DNA of 64,000 bases from Auanema rhodensis (taxonomy: Eukaryota; Nematoda; Chromadorea; Rhabditida; Rhabditidae). A program made the translations under genes and the position numbers. The stretch spans positions 22,502,501-22,566,500 of the forward strand of contig OZ059896.1 of assembly GCA_964057225.1 (NCBI GenBank). Direction: 5' to 3'. Below, piece by piece: positions 63,301-64,000 of the stretch; the stretch's first letter is position 1; each line of letters starts with the position of its first letter. The notes beneath the pieces are model-generated. The model made no database searches. It had not been told where the DNA came from and worked only from the letters and a program-made list of their open reading frames with translations.

Positions 63301-64000
63301 TCCTCAATTTTCACCCTGAAGAATTAATTTTTTCGTAGAATAACATTGTCCATCGTCTTTGCCTTGAAAAAAGGAATCTAAAAACATCTACTTTTTGCTA
63401 AATTATTTTGAAATTTTTCGAAAAAAGTTTTGTCAAAATGTTTTTGGAAGCAATGTTGAGTGTACATGGAAACTCAACATACACTAATGCATCATTTTTC
63501 AAACGATCATAACTAATTTTTTCATTAAGCGTTTCTCAATGTAGTATAGTGCATTCGATGCGGATTTTTAAGCTGCGTCGATCTGTGTTATCAGATTTGC
63601 GCTAGCTTAAAAATGCACCGAGATATCAACTGATATAAGTTCACACTTATATCCTCAATTTTCACCCTGAAGAATTAATTTTTTCGTAGAATAACATTGT
63701 CCATCGTCTTTGCCTTGAAAAAAGGAATCTAAAAACATCTACTTTTTGCTAAATTATTTTGAAATTTTTCGAAAAAATTTTTGTCAAAATGTTTTTGGAA
63801 GCAATGTTGAGTGTACATGGAAACTCAACATACACTAATGCATCATGTTTCAAACGATCATAACTAATTTTTGTATTAAGCGTTTCTCAATGTAGTATAG
63901 TGCATTCGATGCGGATTTTTAAGCTGCGTCGATCTGTGTTATCAGATTTACGCTAGCTTAAAAATGCACCGAGATATCAACTGATATAAGTTCACACTTA
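60377..64000. repeat. 13-unit-period repeat, copy 2, cut by the window end
   Basis: Matches 55813-59436 unit by unit until the window ends inside the unit that starts at 63888. Units 59675 and 60026 (AGTGCAC joined to AAAGTTTTG with TTGATTG; GCGTCCATC) lie between the copies and are private. Sequence past 64000 is needed to see whether the 13-unit period continues. Confidence 0.75.
61259..61266 (+). repeat. 8-A run that makes a 352-bp unit (third)
   Basis: Third copy of the 8-A allele, in the unit starting at 61079 and 4,564 bp from the second. Together the three runs account for the full 3-bp phase shift seen at 63888. Confidence 0.85.

Larger units (their letters stand above)
1..64000. repeat. 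Satellite DNA array, 351-bp monomer, about 182.3 copies
   Basis: The same unit recurs every 351 bp across the window: the anchor CAATGTAGTATAGTG starts at 3, 354, 705 and so on, and is still exactly in phase at 55110 (157 x 351 later). By 63888 it is 3 bp late, fully explained by three units with one extra A. All copies have the same orientation; none is interrupted by a transposon, gene or unique spacer. Copies differ mostly by substitutions at recurrent diagnostic sites. The first complete unit is 3-353, the last 63537-63887, and 63888-64000 is partial, so the array continues on both sides. The length is close to two nucleosome repeats, which is common for centromeric and pericentromeric satellites (family knowledge); the chromosomal location here is inference. 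I do not recognise the satellite family or the species. Confidence 0.98.
51249..64000. repeat. Array subregion 6: CCTCAA/CGTAGAAT units with AAAGTTTTG and TTTACGCT
   Basis: About 36 units. CCTCAATTTT with CGTAGAAT is now the dominant background, split by CATTTTTC or CATGTTTC and by AAATTTTTG or AAAGTTTTG. Rarer types recur in fixed order: TTTACGCT with TAGCCTCG and AAATCCAAAAAC (51951, 54057, 57569, 59324, 62133); AGTGCACAC (54408, 57920, 59675, 62484); CTATCTT with CAATTGAT and AACTTTGTCC (54759, 56164, 58271, 60728, 62835); and 8-A units (55110, 56515, 61079). C-G stem units are absent here. No gene is present. Confidence 0.75.

Noticed and set aside
1-64000. A repetitive protein gene, since 351 is divisible by 3 and length is conserved
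   Set aside because: A frame open through one unit would stay open through all, but every frame of the common monomer meets stops; the longest frames listed are 73 codons.
1-64000. CRISPR array
   Set aside because: The repeated unit is 351 bp with no distinct spacers; the whole unit, not a short repeat, is conserved, and there are no cas genes.
1-64000. Transposon or retroelement insertion
   Set aside because: No unit is interrupted and phase never jumps by more than 1 bp; there are no terminal repeats or coding remnants.

Overview
The whole 64 kb window is one uninterrupted tandem satellite DNA array. A single A/T-rich monomer of 351 bp is repeated head to tail in one orientation: 182 complete copies (first 3-353, last 63537-63887) plus a partial copy at the right edge, and the array runs off both ends. 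I find no credible protein-coding gene, no RNA gene, no transposon insertion, no inversion and no unique sequence. A representative monomer (3864-4214), counted by hand, has 109 G+C of 351 (31%) and 12 CpG where base composition predicts about 8.4. Such an array points to a eukaryote and to constitutive heterochromatin (centromeric, pericentromeric or sex/B chromosome). I cannot name the organism: an arthropod or other invertebrate would fit, but that is a guess.

The monomer carries a 51-nt composite hairpin (30-80 in the first unit), two overlapping dyads around a GATATC core (89-119), an A/T-tract core with a TTTTTCGAAAAA palindrome (227-263) and a 9-bp dyad near its 3' part (621-648 in the second unit). 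The hairpin's outer stem exists in T-A, T-G and C-G states. In all 25 units with C on the left arm the right arm has G, and the C-A state was not seen.

Layout by diagnostic variants: 1-5618, mixed older types with 2-unit copies; 5619-12638, a region that becomes a dimeric higher-order repeat; 12639-20009, C-G stem units with a 7-unit block copied 10 units downstream; 20010-31592, a 7-unit block copied 17 units downstream, with secondary 3- and 4-unit copies; 31593-43175, a 12-unit block copied 20 units downstream with a 6-unit copy nested between; 42825-51248, two adjacent, nearly identical 12-unit copies; 51249-64000, ending in a 13-unit period marked by a 1-bp insertion (4,564 bp). Copy-block size therefore changes along the array, as expected from repeated unequal exchange or amplification with conversion rather than one fixed higher-order repeat.

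Monomer length is nearly invariant. Phase is exactly 351n up to 55110, and the only net length changes are three units of 352 bp, each with one extra A in the same A-run. One subfamily carries a compensating +1/-1 pair. These, the stem states and the linked dinucleotide substitutions are the points most worth a second look. All comparisons were done by eye at diagnostic sites, not by full alignment.
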